Source of the DNA: Paracoccaceae bacterium
Lineage (GTDB): Bacteria; Pseudomonadota; Alphaproteobacteria; Rhodobacterales; Rhodobacteraceae
Assembly: GCA_018222585.1 (NCBI GenBank)
Contig: JAAFAB010000001.1
Location: 346,198 to 410,197 of the forward strand
DNA length: 64,000 nucleotides
Direction: 5' to 3'
This document shows positions 36,235 to 45,429 of this stretch, one piece after another; within the stretch, counting starts at the first letter, position 1, and every line of letters starts with the position of its first letter. Made by a program: the position numbers and the translations under genes. The notes below the pieces were generated by a model. The model worked only from the letters and a program-made list of their open reading frames with translations, searched no databases and was not told where the DNA came from.

Positions 36235-38453
36235 CAGGCACCGACCTCCTCTGCATCAGCCACCCAGCCCAGGATGGTCATCGGGGCGCCGCCGTAGGGG
36301 CTGAACCGCAGGAAGACCTCATCGCAATGACCGGAGGCGGCATCCAGGCTGGCCACCCCGGACACTGCCTGGGTCAGATCCGCAGCAACGCTGCGCGGCA
36401 CGAGGTCAGCTGCGGGACCAACACGCTCGGGCTGGCCGAAGTCCTTCTCGATCACCTGGAAGCGCCCGGCGGCAGTCCGATGCAGCATCACGCCGTTCTG
36501 GGAATGCAGCCGCCGCTTTCGCCCGCGCGCATCGCCGTCGGGTGCCGGGATCGTCACGTTCAGCGTGATGACCTCGTGTGTCTCATCAAGCAGGCCGACG
36601 ACGGCATGGCTGACCGGGGCATCGATCGAGATCTCGCCGCCGGCCGGCACGGTGATCGGGCCGTACTCGCCGGCATCCGTCCAGACGTAAACGTCCTCAC
36701 CGACCAGGTGAGGGACCGAGAAACTGTCGGTGGGCTCCTCTGGTGCGAAGATCGCCGAGGCGAAGAAATGCACGGCCTCGTGCATCGGACTGTCGCCGGC
36801 GATCACGCCCCAGGTGACGGCCTGTTCCTCGACCATCCGCACGGTCTGACCATCGATTTCGCGTTTCACCACCATGGTGAGGATGTCGTTGCCGGTCGTG
36901 GCGTCGGTGGTGACTGCCATGGTCTCGACCTCGCCGCCGGCGACAGGACAGGGCGCCCAGCCCAGCACGTCCTGATCCGGATCGTAGATCATGGCCGCCA
37001 GTTCGCCGTTGCCGCGCCTGAGCCACGCCAGGCGTTGCGGTGCCGATTGCCAGACCATGTCGAGGAAGCCCTCAAAGCCCAGGTGCTGGGAAGGCAGAGA
37101 CAGCTCCAGCGGGCGACCGCCATCGTCCTCGAGGGAATAGCGGATCTCCATCACCCGGCTGGCTTCCTTGGTCACGAAGATCGGATAGGTATAGGGCGCA
37201 ATCGGCTTCACCGGGGCGGTGCCGTCCGTCGCCTCGATCTGTGTGTCGAAGGTCGTCGGGCCAATCCGCTGACCCGTCGTGTTCGAGAACCCCCGGATGA
37301 CCTCCCCCAGGGCGCCGATGTAGAGACCGCGCCTGGCTTTCATCAGCCATTGCCCGGCATTCAGGGACCGCGATCCGGAAATGGTGTAGGCGAAGCTGCC
37401 GTCGGCCTCGATCGAGGGTTCGAAGTCGGCAAAGTCGCCCAGCGTGGAAAACCAGACGGTGCGCGGTTCTTCGGGGGTGAACCCGGCAACCAGACTTTGG
37501 TCGTAGATCTCGAGCTGCGCCGGGTAGCCCCGCCGCGGCGACCAGGCACCCTCCGACCAGCGATAGGTCGGCGCCGTCACCACCGGCGGCGGCAGAACCT
37601 TGAGAACCTCGGCCGTCACCGAATTGGCGTCGGTGTAGCCGGTGACGCGCACGATCCCCGTGCCATCGCTGACATAGGTCCACTTGATGCCCTCGTTCTT
37701 GTCGACGAGTTCCGTGCCATCCTCGTGGACCGGCGACACCGCGCCGGTGTCGGTGCCGGCAGCAACCTCGTAGATGTTGCCGGCGTTGCGCATCAGATCC
37801 CCGACAGCCACCTCGGTGTTGCTCGTCCAGAGAGGGATGTCATCGTAGCCGTCGGGCAGAAGGCGGATCAGGGACCCGACCCAGTCGGCCGTGAAGATAT
37901 CGCCAGTGCCGGTCAAGGTGATCGTACCGCTTGCGGCGCTGGCCTGGATCGTCAGGGCCTCGTCCAGGTTCTGCACCCGGAAGGGGCCGGTCGTGAAACT
38001 GGCCGGCTCGATCGTCCAGTTGTCGAGGGCAAAGCGCGACAGCTTCTGCACCGGCAGGACACCGTCGGCCAGGTAGATCACATCGGCGGATTGCACCCAG
38101 CTCAGCCGGGCAATCGCCGCTTGGTCATAGGGCACCTCGAGCTCGAAGGGCGTCCCTTCCGATTGCACCAGGGCACCGTAGCGCCAGACGCGCATATACC
38201 CATCGGTGAACTCGAGGGTCAGCGCATCGTTCACTGCAAACTCGAAGGGGATGAAGCGGGCCAGGGCGTTGTTCCGGGAATAGCCCCGGAAGATCGTTCC
38301 AGGCGCCCGGGTCACGCCGCCCTGGCGCAACGGCAGATAGCCCACGCAGCTGCGCAGGCCGGTCTGGAACCGCTGGTAATCGTTGCGGGCATGCAGCAGC
38401 GGGGAGATTTCGCCGGAGGAGAAGGCAACCTGGGGCGGGCGTGAACGGCTCAT
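36234..38453 (-). CDS. Tail tubular protein B / tail nozzle (T7 gp12-like)
   Basis: 739 aa, beta-rich. The N-terminus is diagnostic: VAFSSGEISPLLHARNDYQ, then GLRSCVGYLPLRQGGVTRAP and GTIFRG, found in nozzle proteins of many podoviruses. Blade-like repeats with Tyr/Trp follow, including VWFSTLGDFADFEPS (about 330). It forms the tip of the short tail below tail tube protein A and binds the fibres. Gene order A then B matches T7. Confidence 0.85.
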   Translation of the reverse strand: MSRSRPPQVAFSSGEISPLLHARNDYQRFQTGLRSCVGYLPLRQGGVTRAPGTIFRGYSRNNALARFIPFEFAVNDALTLEFTDGYMRVWRYGALVQSEGTPFELEVPYDQAAIARLSWVQSADVIYLADGVLPVQKLSRFALDNWTIEPASFTTGPFRVQNLDEALTIQASAASGTITLTGTGDIFTADWVGSLIRLLPDGYDDIPLWTSNTEVAVGDLMRNAGNIYEVAAGTDTGAVSPVHEDGTELVDKNEGIKWTYVSDGTGIVRVTGYTDANSVTAEVLKVLPPPVVTAPTYRWSEGAWSPRRGYPAQLEIYDQSLVAGFTPEEPRTVWFSTLGDFADFEPSIEADGSFAYTISGSRSLNAGQWLMKARRGLYIGALGEVIRGFSNTTGQRIGPTTFDTQIEATDGTAPVKPIAPYTYPIFVTKEASRVMEIRYSLEDDGGRPLELSLPSQHLGFEGFLDMVWQSAPQRLAWLRRGNGELAAMIYDPDQDVLGWAPCPVAGGEVETMAVTTDATTGNDILTMVVKREIDGQTVRMVEEQAVTWGVIAGDSPMHEAVHFFASAIFAPEEPTDSFSVPHLVGEDVYVWTDAGEYGPITVPAGGEISIDAPVSHAVVGLLDETHEVITLNVTIPAPDGDARGRKRRLHSQNGVMLHRTAAGRFQVIEKDFGQPERVGPAADLVPRSVAADLTQAVSGVASLDAASGHCDEVFLRFSPYGGAPMTILGWVADAEEVGA

Positions 38454-39046
38454 CGCGTCGCCCCCGTGGCCCAGTCGCCGCTGGCAGGCTGACCATCCCA
38501 GCGGCGGGCGCTTGCGCTGCGGTTGTCATGGGTGACAGCGCGCTCGAGGGCGGCCAGCCCCTCGGCCGCGAGATCGGCGCGCTTGGTCCGCGAGCCGACA
38601 TAGAGAGGGGCCAGCAGGATCGCCAGCTGGTAGGAAACCGCGGTACGGAAGAGGGCCGGCAGGGCCTTCTCGTTGTCGATCAGGCGCGTGTAGCGGATCA
38701 GCAACTGGCCCGTGGTGTCCGTCCGAAGTAGATCTTCATCCCGACGCCAGCTCACCTCGTCGGCGACCCAGTTCAGCCGGACCAGGTCGCCCGGCAGCCG
38801 ATAGACCACGGGCAGCGTCGGGTCCGCCGCAAGGCCTGCCGGCAGGGCCCCGATCGGCGGCAGCGAGACCAGGCGGCGCGCGAAACTCCAGTCTTCTTCC
38901 TCGAGGCAGATGCGCAGCGCCTCGGGATACTGCTCGGATGCCGCCTGCGCCTGCGGGCTGTCATCCGCAAAGGAACTCAGCGGCGACAGCTCCATGAAGC
39001 GGAAAGCCTGCTGGGCAATGGTCGAGGTGGCGATCGGCGTGGTCAC
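38450..39046 (-). CDS. Tail tubular protein A / head-tail adaptor (T7 gp11-like)
   Basis: 198 aa. The pattern IAQQAFRFMELSPLSSFADDSPQA, with PEALRICLEEEDWSFA shortly after, and a C-terminal four-helix region (TAVSYQLAILLAPLYVGSR) is typical of podoviral gp11-like adaptors that dock beneath the portal. It overlaps the nozzle gene by four bases and lies just upstream of it in the late operon. Confidence 0.8.
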   Translation of the reverse strand: MTTPIATSTIAQQAFRFMELSPLSSFADDSPQAQAASEQYPEALRICLEEEDWSFARRLVSLPPIGALPAGLAADPTLPVVYRLPGDLVRLNWVADEVSWRRDEDLLRTDTTGQLLIRYTRLIDNEKALPALFRTAVSYQLAILLAPLYVGSRTKRADLAAEGLAALERAVTHDNRSASARRWDGQPASGDWATGATR

Positions 39047-39107
39047 GTGAAGACCTCCGGAAGACGTGCTGCACGGCGATCAGCCCAAGGCCGACCGCCG
39101 TGGCAGA

Positions 39108-39569
39108 TCAGGACATCAGGTAGTGGATCGCGAAGGGCATGTTGCCCGCGCCGGTGGCGGCGGCCTCGGCATGCTTCCAGAGGCTGATCATCCCGCTTTC
39201 CGGCACTTCGGCGAGCCCCAGCACTTCCCAGAGCTGCTTGCCATGGAAGGCATCGCCCTGGGTGATCGGGGTCACGATGTTCCCGGTCGCCTTGGTCTGG
39301 TCCACCAGCGCGTCGGTATCGGTCTCGGTGCCGATGACGATCTGCGCGAAGCCGTCGTTCTCGACATCGAAGAAGGTCGCCGGCAGCAGGATCGCCTGCG
39401 CCGGAAGGTCGACCAGGTGATACTTCGACGTGTTGCTGTCGGTCGCGAGATTGGCAACCGCGCCCATGGCCACGATGACGCGACCGCGGGCACGCTGCGG
39501 ATCTGCCGGCACGCTGCCGGCGACGAGGGGGTCGTGGATGAGGTCGGATTTTCCGATGACTACGGCCAT
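39108..39569 (-). CDS. Hypothetical phage structural protein between capsid and tail
   Basis: 153 aa, compact, mixed alpha/beta, no cysteines and no membrane segments. The N-terminus AVVIGKSDLIHDPLVAGSVP and central ATFFDVENDGFAQIVIGTET suggest a folded virion or accessory domain. Its place between major capsid and tail adaptor suggests a head decoration or completion protein. I do not recognise a family. Confidence 0.7.
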   Translation of the reverse strand: MAVVIGKSDLIHDPLVAGSVPADPQRARGRVIVAMGAVANLATDSNTSKYHLVDLPAQAILLPATFFDVENDGFAQIVIGTETDTDALVDQTKATGNIVTPITQGDAFHGKQLWEVLGLAEVPESGMISLWKHAEAAATGAGNMPFAIHYLMS

Positions 39570-39639
39570 GTCTGGGCCTCCATATCGTCATGTTCGAAAG
39601 GAAAGGCGGGCCGAGGATCGGCCCACCAGACGCGGCCGA

Positions 39640-40584
39640 TCAGGCCTCGAGGCAGCGGATGACGCGCACGCCCTGGTCTTCGACCCGGCCGGCGGTCGGA
39701 TAGGCGTCGACCAGGCACTGCGGCAGGTTGCGCTTCGAGCTGTCGTTGAACAGATCGCCCTCGACGTCCTGCCACATGCCGCAGACGATGTTCGCCTTGG
39801 TCCAGAGCGGGATCAGGCGATAGCCGTTGCTGTCCTTGGGAAGCCGGTTGGTGAAGAGCCAGTTGATCCCCAGCAGGGAACCGGGCTTGCCGTTCCGGAT
39901 CTGGTCGACATCGAAGGGGTTCAGGTTCTTGCCGGTCTCGAAGGCCAGCTTCAGCAGGTCGGTCTTCTGGCGCGGCGTGATCAGGCCCCAGACTTCGTCA
40001 TCGGCCTCGAGGCCGAAATCGTCCAGTTCCATGCCCTCGGTGGCGAAGCGCATCTTGTTCAGGGTCAGGCCCGCGGCGGCATCTTCGCCCTGATCGACAG
40101 CCACATAGTTGCCGACCGGCAGGGTCTTGGCGCTGCTCGGGGTCTTGCCCTCATGCACCGAACCGAGGATCCCGCCCCCGGCGACCTCGTAGGTGCCGTC
40201 GGACTTCTTGCGCACGCCGAGGATCCGGTCGGCGACACCGCGTTCGACCGCCTTCGTGTGCGTCGACACCAGCACCGAGGTCGGATCCTGGGACTGGTCG
40301 AACTTCTCTTCCTTGGTGATCAGCTGGCCGCTCTGGATGACGGTCGGCCGGACCAGCCAGCGGCGGATGCGCTTGGGCGCGTTCTCGGGATTGCGCTGCG
40401 AGTAGTCCTCGCCTTCCTGGTACTCGACCTTGTCGACCAGGTCGGCCATGTCCTGGGCCTCACCCGAGGCCGGGACGATGGTGACGGCGTTGCGCAGCGG
40501 GTTCTGCATCTGCTGCGCGACCATGCGGACGTTGTTCTGATAGGTGAAGCGATGGTGCGACTCGACGGTCTGACGGTAGGACAT
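39640..40584 (-). CDS. Major capsid protein (Phage_capsid_2-like)
   Basis: 314 aa. It begins SYRQTVESHHRFTYQNNVRM and has RRWLVRPTVIQSGQLITKEE (about 75), and its pattern resembles non-cleaved capsid proteins of T7-type and Bordetella-type podoviruses (Phage_capsid_2). It is separate from the scaffold gene. ATG at 40584 has AGAGGGG five bases upstream. The 641-bp region before it probably carries its own promoter. Confidence 0.85.
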   Translation of the reverse strand: MSYRQTVESHHRFTYQNNVRMVAQQMQNPLRNAVTIVPASGEAQDMADLVDKVEYQEGEDYSQRNPENAPKRIRRWLVRPTVIQSGQLITKEEKFDQSQDPTSVLVSTHTKAVERGVADRILGVRKKSDGTYEVAGGGILGSVHEGKTPSSAKTLPVGNYVAVDQGEDAAAGLTLNKMRFATEGMELDDFGLEADDEVWGLITPRQKTDLLKLAFETGKNLNPFDVDQIRNGKPGSLLGINWLFTNRLPKDSNGYRLIPLWTKANIVCGMWQDVEGDLFNDSSKRNLPQCLVDAYPTAGRVEDQGVRVIRCLEA

Positions 40585-41225
40585 GCGTGCCCCTCTCGAA
40601 AAATCAGCTTTGATGGTGAGATTTCGGAGGGGTCGCCCGGCGAACCGGACCCGTCCTGGCGATAACACTCGCCTGTGGCGCCCGGCATTGTCCGGGGTCA
40701 GACGGACCCGCAAAGGGGTCACCCGTCAAGTCATTCCTATGCACACCACGAACAGGCAGTCAACAACAAGTTGACCAAATGGACACACAAAACGCCGCAC
40801 CAAAGCAGCGCCATACCCGACGTGGGTGCTATCTCAACACACCCCATAACATGTTATTTTTCGGTCTTAGACAGCAAAATCTAGAGAGAAGCCACTGCCA
40901 AGCCGACGCACTCAGGAACCATCATCCACGCAAGCACGCCATTGCAGAATAGCAAGACAGTGAATCCCACAACTTGATTAGCCTACTCTATCAGTGGCTT
41001 TTCGAATCGCTTTTCGTGGGTTATTACGGGTGGGCTGATGAGCAAGAAATGACCGCAGGGCGCTGGAACGCCCCACGGTCCAATGTTTGCCAAAGTCGGC
41101 AAACTTCAAACCTACTGCCGTCTCCTGGCGCTAGATCTGACTCCTAATATGTTGTGTTTTGCACGACACCCCTGATCGGGTCAAGCGTTCGGGAGGCGGC
41201 ACCCCAACCACGAAAGGTTGATTTT
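40585..41225. promoter_or_regulatory. AT-rich divergent regulatory region between capsid gene and orphan HTH gene
   Basis: 641 bp without a supportable gene and markedly less GC than its surroundings. It contains a perfect 12-bp palindrome ATAACATGTTAT (40846-40857) followed by a T run. A minus-strand TTGACT (40763-40758), 18 nt, TAGGAA pair faces capsid, and a TAATAT (41145-41150) lies on the plus side. It separates the leftward capsid gene from the rightward HTH gene, so a two-way promoter region with an operator is likely. Confidence 0.45.
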
Positions 41226-41408
41226 ATGGGTACCCCCCAACAAAGCGTCACCTATGAGGACGCCCTCCAGATACTCTCACTCAAGTCTCAAGGCTTCTAT
41301 CGGTGCGAGATCGCCGCGGCCTTCGGGATCGGCCAGGGAGTGGTTAACGACGTCCTTGAAGGGCGTCTTTACCCCGGCGCGAGGCTCGCCGCTCGTTCCA
41401 TCATCTAA
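41226..41408 (+). CDS. Orphan small HTH-like protein inside late gene block
   Basis: 60 aa, on the strand opposite to all structural genes. Residues 9-45 (DALQILSLKSQGF, CEIAAAFGIGQGVVNDVLEG) read as a helix-turn-helix of the type seen in small phage proteins that scan for repeated sites. GAAAGG lies eight bases before the ATG. A perfect hairpin follows at 41419-41445 and an AT-rich regulatory region precedes it, so it is a self-contained moron-like unit. Confidence 0.65.
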   Translation: MGTPQQSVTYEDALQILSLKSQGFYRCEIAAAFGIGQGVVNDVLEGRLYPGARLAARSII

Positions 41409-41418
41409 CTGGAACCTG

Positions 41419-41445
41419 ACCCTGGGCATGGTGAATGCCCAGGGT
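41419..41445. terminator. Convergent terminator hairpin
   Basis: Perfect 11-bp stem ACCCTGGGCAT (41419-41429) with ATGCCCAGGGT (41435-41445) and loop GGTGA. It lies between the ends of the plus-strand HTH gene (41408) and the minus-strand scaffold gene (41463). The T content downstream is weak (CCTCTT). It would split the late region into two transcripts. Confidence 0.65.
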
Positions 41446-41462
41446 CCTCTTGCAATCGATTG

Positions 41463-42449
41463 CTAGCCAGTGGCCAACTTGGTCAGCCGTTCGACCTCCG
41501 GCCGCAGCCGCTTGATCGCCGCCTGATCTTTCTTCGCGACAGCCTCGTAGTAGTCCCCACCCGGCGACTGCAGCTGCTCCAGCTTCTGCCGGGCTTCCGC
41601 CGGCGTCGTGCTGAGCTCGAGCGCACCGCGGCCGGCGCCCAAGCCGTCCATGCTGTCCTCGCCCATCATGTCGCCGATCGCTGCGAAGAGCTTGATGATG
41701 CCGGCATCACCGGTCTTCGGCTTCAGGGCCTGGGCGATGCCCCCCATGGCGTCCGAGGACAGCCCCGCCTTCTCGGCCAGCACCGCAGCGGCCTGTTTCG
41801 CCAGGGTCAGCTTGGCCGGAAGGTTGCCACCCCAGTCCCTTTCCAGGTCCGCCATCATCTGCTGGTTCGCCTGGGCGAGCTGCTCACCCGCCGACTGGTC
41901 CAGCCGGCTTACCTCGCCTGCGTAGAGCTCGATCATCCGGCTGAGCGCCTTGCCGCTTAGCCCTTCTTCATGGGCGATCTTGCGGGCCTGGGTTTCCAGA
42001 TCAGCGTTCCAGGCGGCCCCTTCCGGCCAGCTTTCCGGGCGCTTGACCTCGTAGCCCTCGGGCGCCTCAGGGATCCCGAAGACGCCACCGTTCTGGCGCA
42101 TCCAGTCCGCGACATCCTGCCCTTCCTTGGGCTTCTGCAGCAGCTGGTCAGCAGACACGCCAAGGCGCTTCTTGGCCGAGATCTCCATACCGTTCAGTCG
42201 CCGCACCGCCTCGAGCGGATCCTCGGTGGTAAGCCCGAGGGCCGTCAGGTTGCGCCGTTCATCATCGTTGAACCGCTTGTCCTCCCACCATTTGGCCTCG
42301 CCCCCTTCTCCGGCAGGGGCGGGTTCCCCGCCACCGGGCGGCGGCGATGCGTCGCCTCCCGCCGGGGGCTCGCCGCCGGCTGCATCGTCATCAGGCGCCA
42401 GCGCGAGGCGGGCGCGGAAGTCAATCACGTTCATCAGCCAGATATTCAT
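41463..42449 (-). CDS. Scaffolding protein
   Basis: 328 aa, acidic, with a low-complexity Pro/Gly/Ala/Asp N-terminus (about 18-55) and then long charged helices to the end (ELYAGEVSRLDQSAGEQLAQ and neighbours). Composition and place between portal and capsid are typical of podoviral scaffolds that guide procapsid assembly. An alternative start is Met6 (42434). It overlaps the preceding small gene by 29 bases. Confidence 0.75.
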   Translation of the reverse strand: MNIWLMNVIDFRARLALAPDDDAAGGEPPAGGDASPPPGGGEPAPAGEGGEAKWWEDKRFNDDERRNLTALGLTTEDPLEAVRRLNGMEISAKKRLGVSADQLLQKPKEGQDVADWMRQNGGVFGIPEAPEGYEVKRPESWPEGAAWNADLETQARKIAHEEGLSGKALSRMIELYAGEVSRLDQSAGEQLAQANQQMMADLERDWGGNLPAKLTLAKQAAAVLAEKAGLSSDAMGGIAQALKPKTGDAGIIKLFAAIGDMMGEDSMDGLGAGRGALELSTTPAEARQKLEQLQSPGGDYYEAVAKKDQAAIKRLRPEVERLTKLATG

Positions 42450-42756
42450 CTTGAGGCTCCATCATCAGGTTGTTGAGGTCTTCGGTCGACACGCCCATCA
42501 GGGCGAGCAGTTTCACGGCCATGGCGCGCTCGCCGCGCTCCTGGGCCATGCGGATCGGGTCGATCGGGTCGGGCTGCACCACGCCGTTCGCCAGGCGCTC
42601 GGGCGGCAGGGCCAGCAGCCCCGACAGCTCGACCAGGTCGTGGGCCAGGCGCCGATCGGCATGGAAGGCACGCGCCCATCGCCGGCCGCGCTCCGCCGCC
42701 GCACGCCGGTTGTTCCGGAAAAGGAACATCAGGATCTGCATTCGGGAGAAGGTCAT
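42421..42756 (-). CDS. Small Bbp19-like phage protein
   Basis: 111 aa: a basic Arg/Ala N-terminus (LFRNNRRAAAERGRRWARAF), then helices with DLVELSGLLAL and IRMAQERGERAMAVKLLALM. The pattern of an aspartate-led helix followed by a Gly-Glu-Arg helix recalls the Bordetella phage Bbp19 group found beside scaffolds. Function unknown; assignment tentative. Confidence 0.6.
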   Translation of the reverse strand: MTFSRMQILMFLFRNNRRAAAERGRRWARAFHADRRLAHDLVELSGLLALPPERLANGVVQPDPIDPIRMAQERGERAMAVKLLALMGVSTEDLNNLMMEPQDEYLADERD

Positions 42757-42992
42757 TCAGGGATATCCTTTGCGGAGCGGGCAATTTCGCCGGCCAAGTC
42801 GGATGCCCGGCCGCAGTAGTCGCGCGACGCTTCCAGGACGGCCCGCATGGGCCCATCGAGATCTTCCCGGCGCTCGGCCTGCGCGCTGTCCATCATGTGC
42901 AGAAGGGCGCCATGCAGATTGCGCGCGACCCAAAGGGCCTCGGCGATGCTCTCGGAACGATCGAATATGTCCTGTGAAATGTCGGTCATCAT
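42753..42992 (-). CDS. Hypothetical phage protein
   Basis: 79 aa, acidic and helical (EALWVARNLHGALLHMMDSA), no motif recognised. The stop overlaps the next gene's start (TGA/ATG at 42753-42756). The 98-bp gap to the portal stop suggests a separate ribosome site or processing point. Confidence 0.6.
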   Translation of the reverse strand: MMTDISQDIFDRSESIAEALWVARNLHGALLHMMDSAQAERREDLDGPMRAVLEASRDYCGRASDLAGEIARSAKDIPE

Positions 42993-43090
42993 ATGTCTCC
43001 TCTCAGGCCCCCGCCCAACCGGGCAGGGAACTGACGCGACACGGCATCACCTTGACAGAAAACAGGTTTTTCCCGGAAGGGCCGAGCTGA

Positions 43091-44725
43091 TCAGGCACCG
43101 CCCTGCCCTCCCATGGCGGATGCCAGGTCGCGCACGACGCCCCCGCCGGTCTGGGCCGCCTGCATGGCCTGCTGCAGCTGCTGCTGCTGCGCGCGTCCCT
43201 GGGCGATCTGATCCGCCTCCTCGCGGGAACGCAGGATCCGCGCCGGCAACGTCGGACTGGCATCATGCAGCGCCTCGGTCAGCCCGTCCGGATCGACCCG
43301 ATCGACATAGCGGCTGTCGAGCTGCGCGAGCGGTGCGAGGTCATTGAGGAACTGCCGAATGGCCTGTCCCTCACGCGCCCGCAGCGCCATGGTCGCCTGG
43401 CTCTGGTATCGGACCTGGAGCGGCATGCCCTGGGCCTCTGACGGCGGCGGTGGGATTTGACCTGCGCGCCAGAGCATCCGGAAGCGCCGCTCGATCTTGC
43501 GCGCCCCGTATTCCTCCATGATCCGGTCGGCGTGCGGCGCCCAGTTGCGCAGGCGCGCCTCCTCCATGATCATGCTCTCCTCGCTGGTGATCCCGGTCCG
43601 GCCCGACAGAGACATGATCGCGTAGTGGTAGGCTTCCTTGATGGCCTCCACCTTGGCGCGTTTCTCCTCCATCGTCAGGCCGATGTTGGGATTGCTGGTC
43701 ATGTTGCGCACCAGCTCCTGGCCACGCATGTTGACGCCGCCGTAGAGCACCTCGCCGGGCCGGATCACCCCATCGAGCGGGATCGCGTCCCGATCGGGGG
43801 CAAGCTTCACCGGATCTGCGGCGAACTGCGCCGCCCGGATCGTCGCGGCCTCCATCTGGTGGACCATCCGGGCGCTTGCCAGGCTGATGAAGCCCGGCCC
43901 CGTGCCGTAGGTATGACCGCTGTCGACATCCCAGCGCGGGAAGTAGACCGGCATTTCACCATAGCCGCCGACCTTGACCAGCGCCCTGCCCTCCTCGCAG
44001 GCGGTGATCGACAGGAAGGGCTTGCCCCGATGGCCCAGCTTTCCCGGAACGAAGTCGTCATTAGGCAGGATATGCCGGTAGAAGGTGATCCGGCCGCTGT
44101 CGCGGTTGGCAGCCGCCTCCACCACCCGCTCAGGCAAGGCATCGCGGCCGAACTCGCGCACGGCCCCGCGCGGGGTGAGGGTGAACTTCCTCACCAGCTC
44201 GTTGACCCTGCCATGGGCATCGATATCGACCACCACCTCGGCCAGCGACATGGTCACGTCGACGAACTTGCGCTTGCCCAGGTCAATCTCGTCATAGCCC
44301 GCCGCGTTCCCGAAGGCCGCGATGTCGGAATAGGCCTGGAAGGTCGCGCTGTAGAAGGGCGATACCGTCGGCGCCAGGCTCTGCAGGACGCGGCGGGTTG
44401 CCAGGTCATTCCATTCGGCCATCGGCTTCCAGGCATTGAACTCGGGATCCGGCGTTTCCAGCCCGGCCCAGCGATTGGCCGGGTTGGTGATCGAGGCGTA
44501 GATCCCCGATGCAAAGCTGGACTGCGCCATGATTGGCTCCGAGGAGAGCGGTTTCTCCATCTCGCGGTTCTCCGGCCGGCTCATCGAGAAGCCGCCACGC
44601 TGCGGACGGATCAGCCGCGCGATGTCTTCCCAGTCCGGCTCGTGGAAGGCCCTGGTCGATTTCAGCTCACCCCAGCGCTGGATCGCCTCTTCGGCGGCCG
44701 GGTGGTTCAAGACAGCCTTGTTCAT
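43091..44725 (-). CDS. Portal (head-tail connector) protein
   Basis: 544 aa, T7-type podoviral portal. It begins with helical AAEEAIQRWGELKSTRAFHE and DIARLIRPQRGGF, continues with SSFASGIYASITNPANRW, a beta-rich stem and wing, and ends in a Gln/Ala-rich barrel (QQQQLQQAMQAAQTGGG, about 515-531). It makes the dodecameric ring through which DNA enters and to which the tail adaptor binds. Met at 44725 is chosen because it overlaps the stop of the preceding small gene. Confidence 0.88.
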   Translation of the reverse strand: MNKAVLNHPAAEEAIQRWGELKSTRAFHEPDWEDIARLIRPQRGGFSMSRPENREMEKPLSSEPIMAQSSFASGIYASITNPANRWAGLETPDPEFNAWKPMAEWNDLATRRVLQSLAPTVSPFYSATFQAYSDIAAFGNAAGYDEIDLGKRKFVDVTMSLAEVVVDIDAHGRVNELVRKFTLTPRGAVREFGRDALPERVVEAAANRDSGRITFYRHILPNDDFVPGKLGHRGKPFLSITACEEGRALVKVGGYGEMPVYFPRWDVDSGHTYGTGPGFISLASARMVHQMEAATIRAAQFAADPVKLAPDRDAIPLDGVIRPGEVLYGGVNMRGQELVRNMTSNPNIGLTMEEKRAKVEAIKEAYHYAIMSLSGRTGITSEESMIMEEARLRNWAPHADRIMEEYGARKIERRFRMLWRAGQIPPPPSEAQGMPLQVRYQSQATMALRAREGQAIRQFLNDLAPLAQLDSRYVDRVDPDGLTEALHDASPTLPARILRSREEADQIAQGRAQQQQLQQAMQAAQTGGGVVRDLASAMGGQGGA

Positions 44726-44907
44726 GCCGGCTGCCCCAACTGCCCGGTGGAGGGGATCCCCACCGCGCTGGTCAGAACGTTCGCTGCGGCACCGGAACGC
44801 CGGCGACGCAGCCGGGCCTCGATGTCGGCGCTCTGGTTGGCCTCGCGGTTGTCCGCCGAAGCCACGATGGGTTTTGCAGCCGAAACTTTCGGCGCGGAAA
44901 TGCACAT
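44722..44907 (-). CDS. Small phage protein preceding portal
   Basis: 61 aa starting CISAPKVSAAKP, basic C-terminal half (EARLRRRRSGAAANVLTSAVG). Short proteins of this kind, beginning Met-Cys and rich in Pro/Ala then Arg, often precede podoviral portal genes. AGGAG lies seven bases before the ATG, and its stop overlaps the portal start (ATGA). Function unknown. Confidence 0.65.
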   Translation of the reverse strand: MCISAPKVSAAKPIVASADNREANQSADIEARLRRRRSGAAANVLTSAVGIPSTGQLGQPA

Positions 44908-44908
44908 G

Positions 44909-45427
44909 TCAGGTCTCCTGATCAGGGGGTGAGGCGATCCAGGCAAATTGTTCGAAGGCGACGTGCCCATACCCGCCGAAGCCGGGCATCAGGCATTCGC
45001 GGTGGAAACCGCAGAGGGTCAGGAAGCGCGCGGCCGAGGGATGTCCCTCCCAGCAGCGCGCCTCGATGCGCCGAATGCCGGCCTCGGCGCAAAAGGCGGG
45101 CATACGCCGGCGGATCAGCACTGCGGCCTGCCCCAGACTGTGGCGGAAGCGCTGGTGGTCGCGCGCAACCAGTGCAGCCTGCGCAATCCCTGCCTGACCG
45201 GTGTGTCCCAGCCCCAGCACTGCGAAGGGAACTCCCGCCGGGCCCGGCCGAGTGCAGAGCACGAGTGAAACGACCTGCGCCCCCTGGACAGCGCACCAGT
45301 CCGCGAAGAGGCGCAGATGGCTGGCCGAGGCTCCACGCACCAGTTCGGCCTCGATGTGGTCCATCGGCTCCAGGTGGCGGAAGACCTGCATGGCATCGTC
45401 TTCCCGGAAGGGGCGCAGGTCGATCAT
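44909..45427 (-). CDS. GNAT-fold phage protein (DUF2833-like)
   Basis: 172 aa with the N-acetyltransferase outline: MIDLRPFREDDAMQVFRHL at the start, a central strand VPFAVLGLGHTG and C-terminal RFLTLCGFHRECLMPGFGG. The acetyl-CoA loop is poorly conserved, as in T7 gp13-type proteins that act in virion assembly rather than catalysis. It lies in the head gene block between terminase and portal. Confidence 0.65.
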   Translation of the reverse strand: MIDLRPFREDDAMQVFRHLEPMDHIEAELVRGASASHLRLFADWCAVQGAQVVSLVLCTRPGPAGVPFAVLGLGHTGQAGIAQAALVARDHQRFRHSLGQAAVLIRRRMPAFCAEAGIRRIEARCWEGHPSAARFLTLCGFHRECLMPGFGGYGHVAFEQFAWIASPPDQET

Positions 45428-45429
45428 GC

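Noticed and set aside
39043-39591. Alternative frame in the 39.1-39.6 kb gene
   Set aside because: Arg/His/Gly-rich, whereas the 39108-39569 frame gives a well-folded-looking protein.
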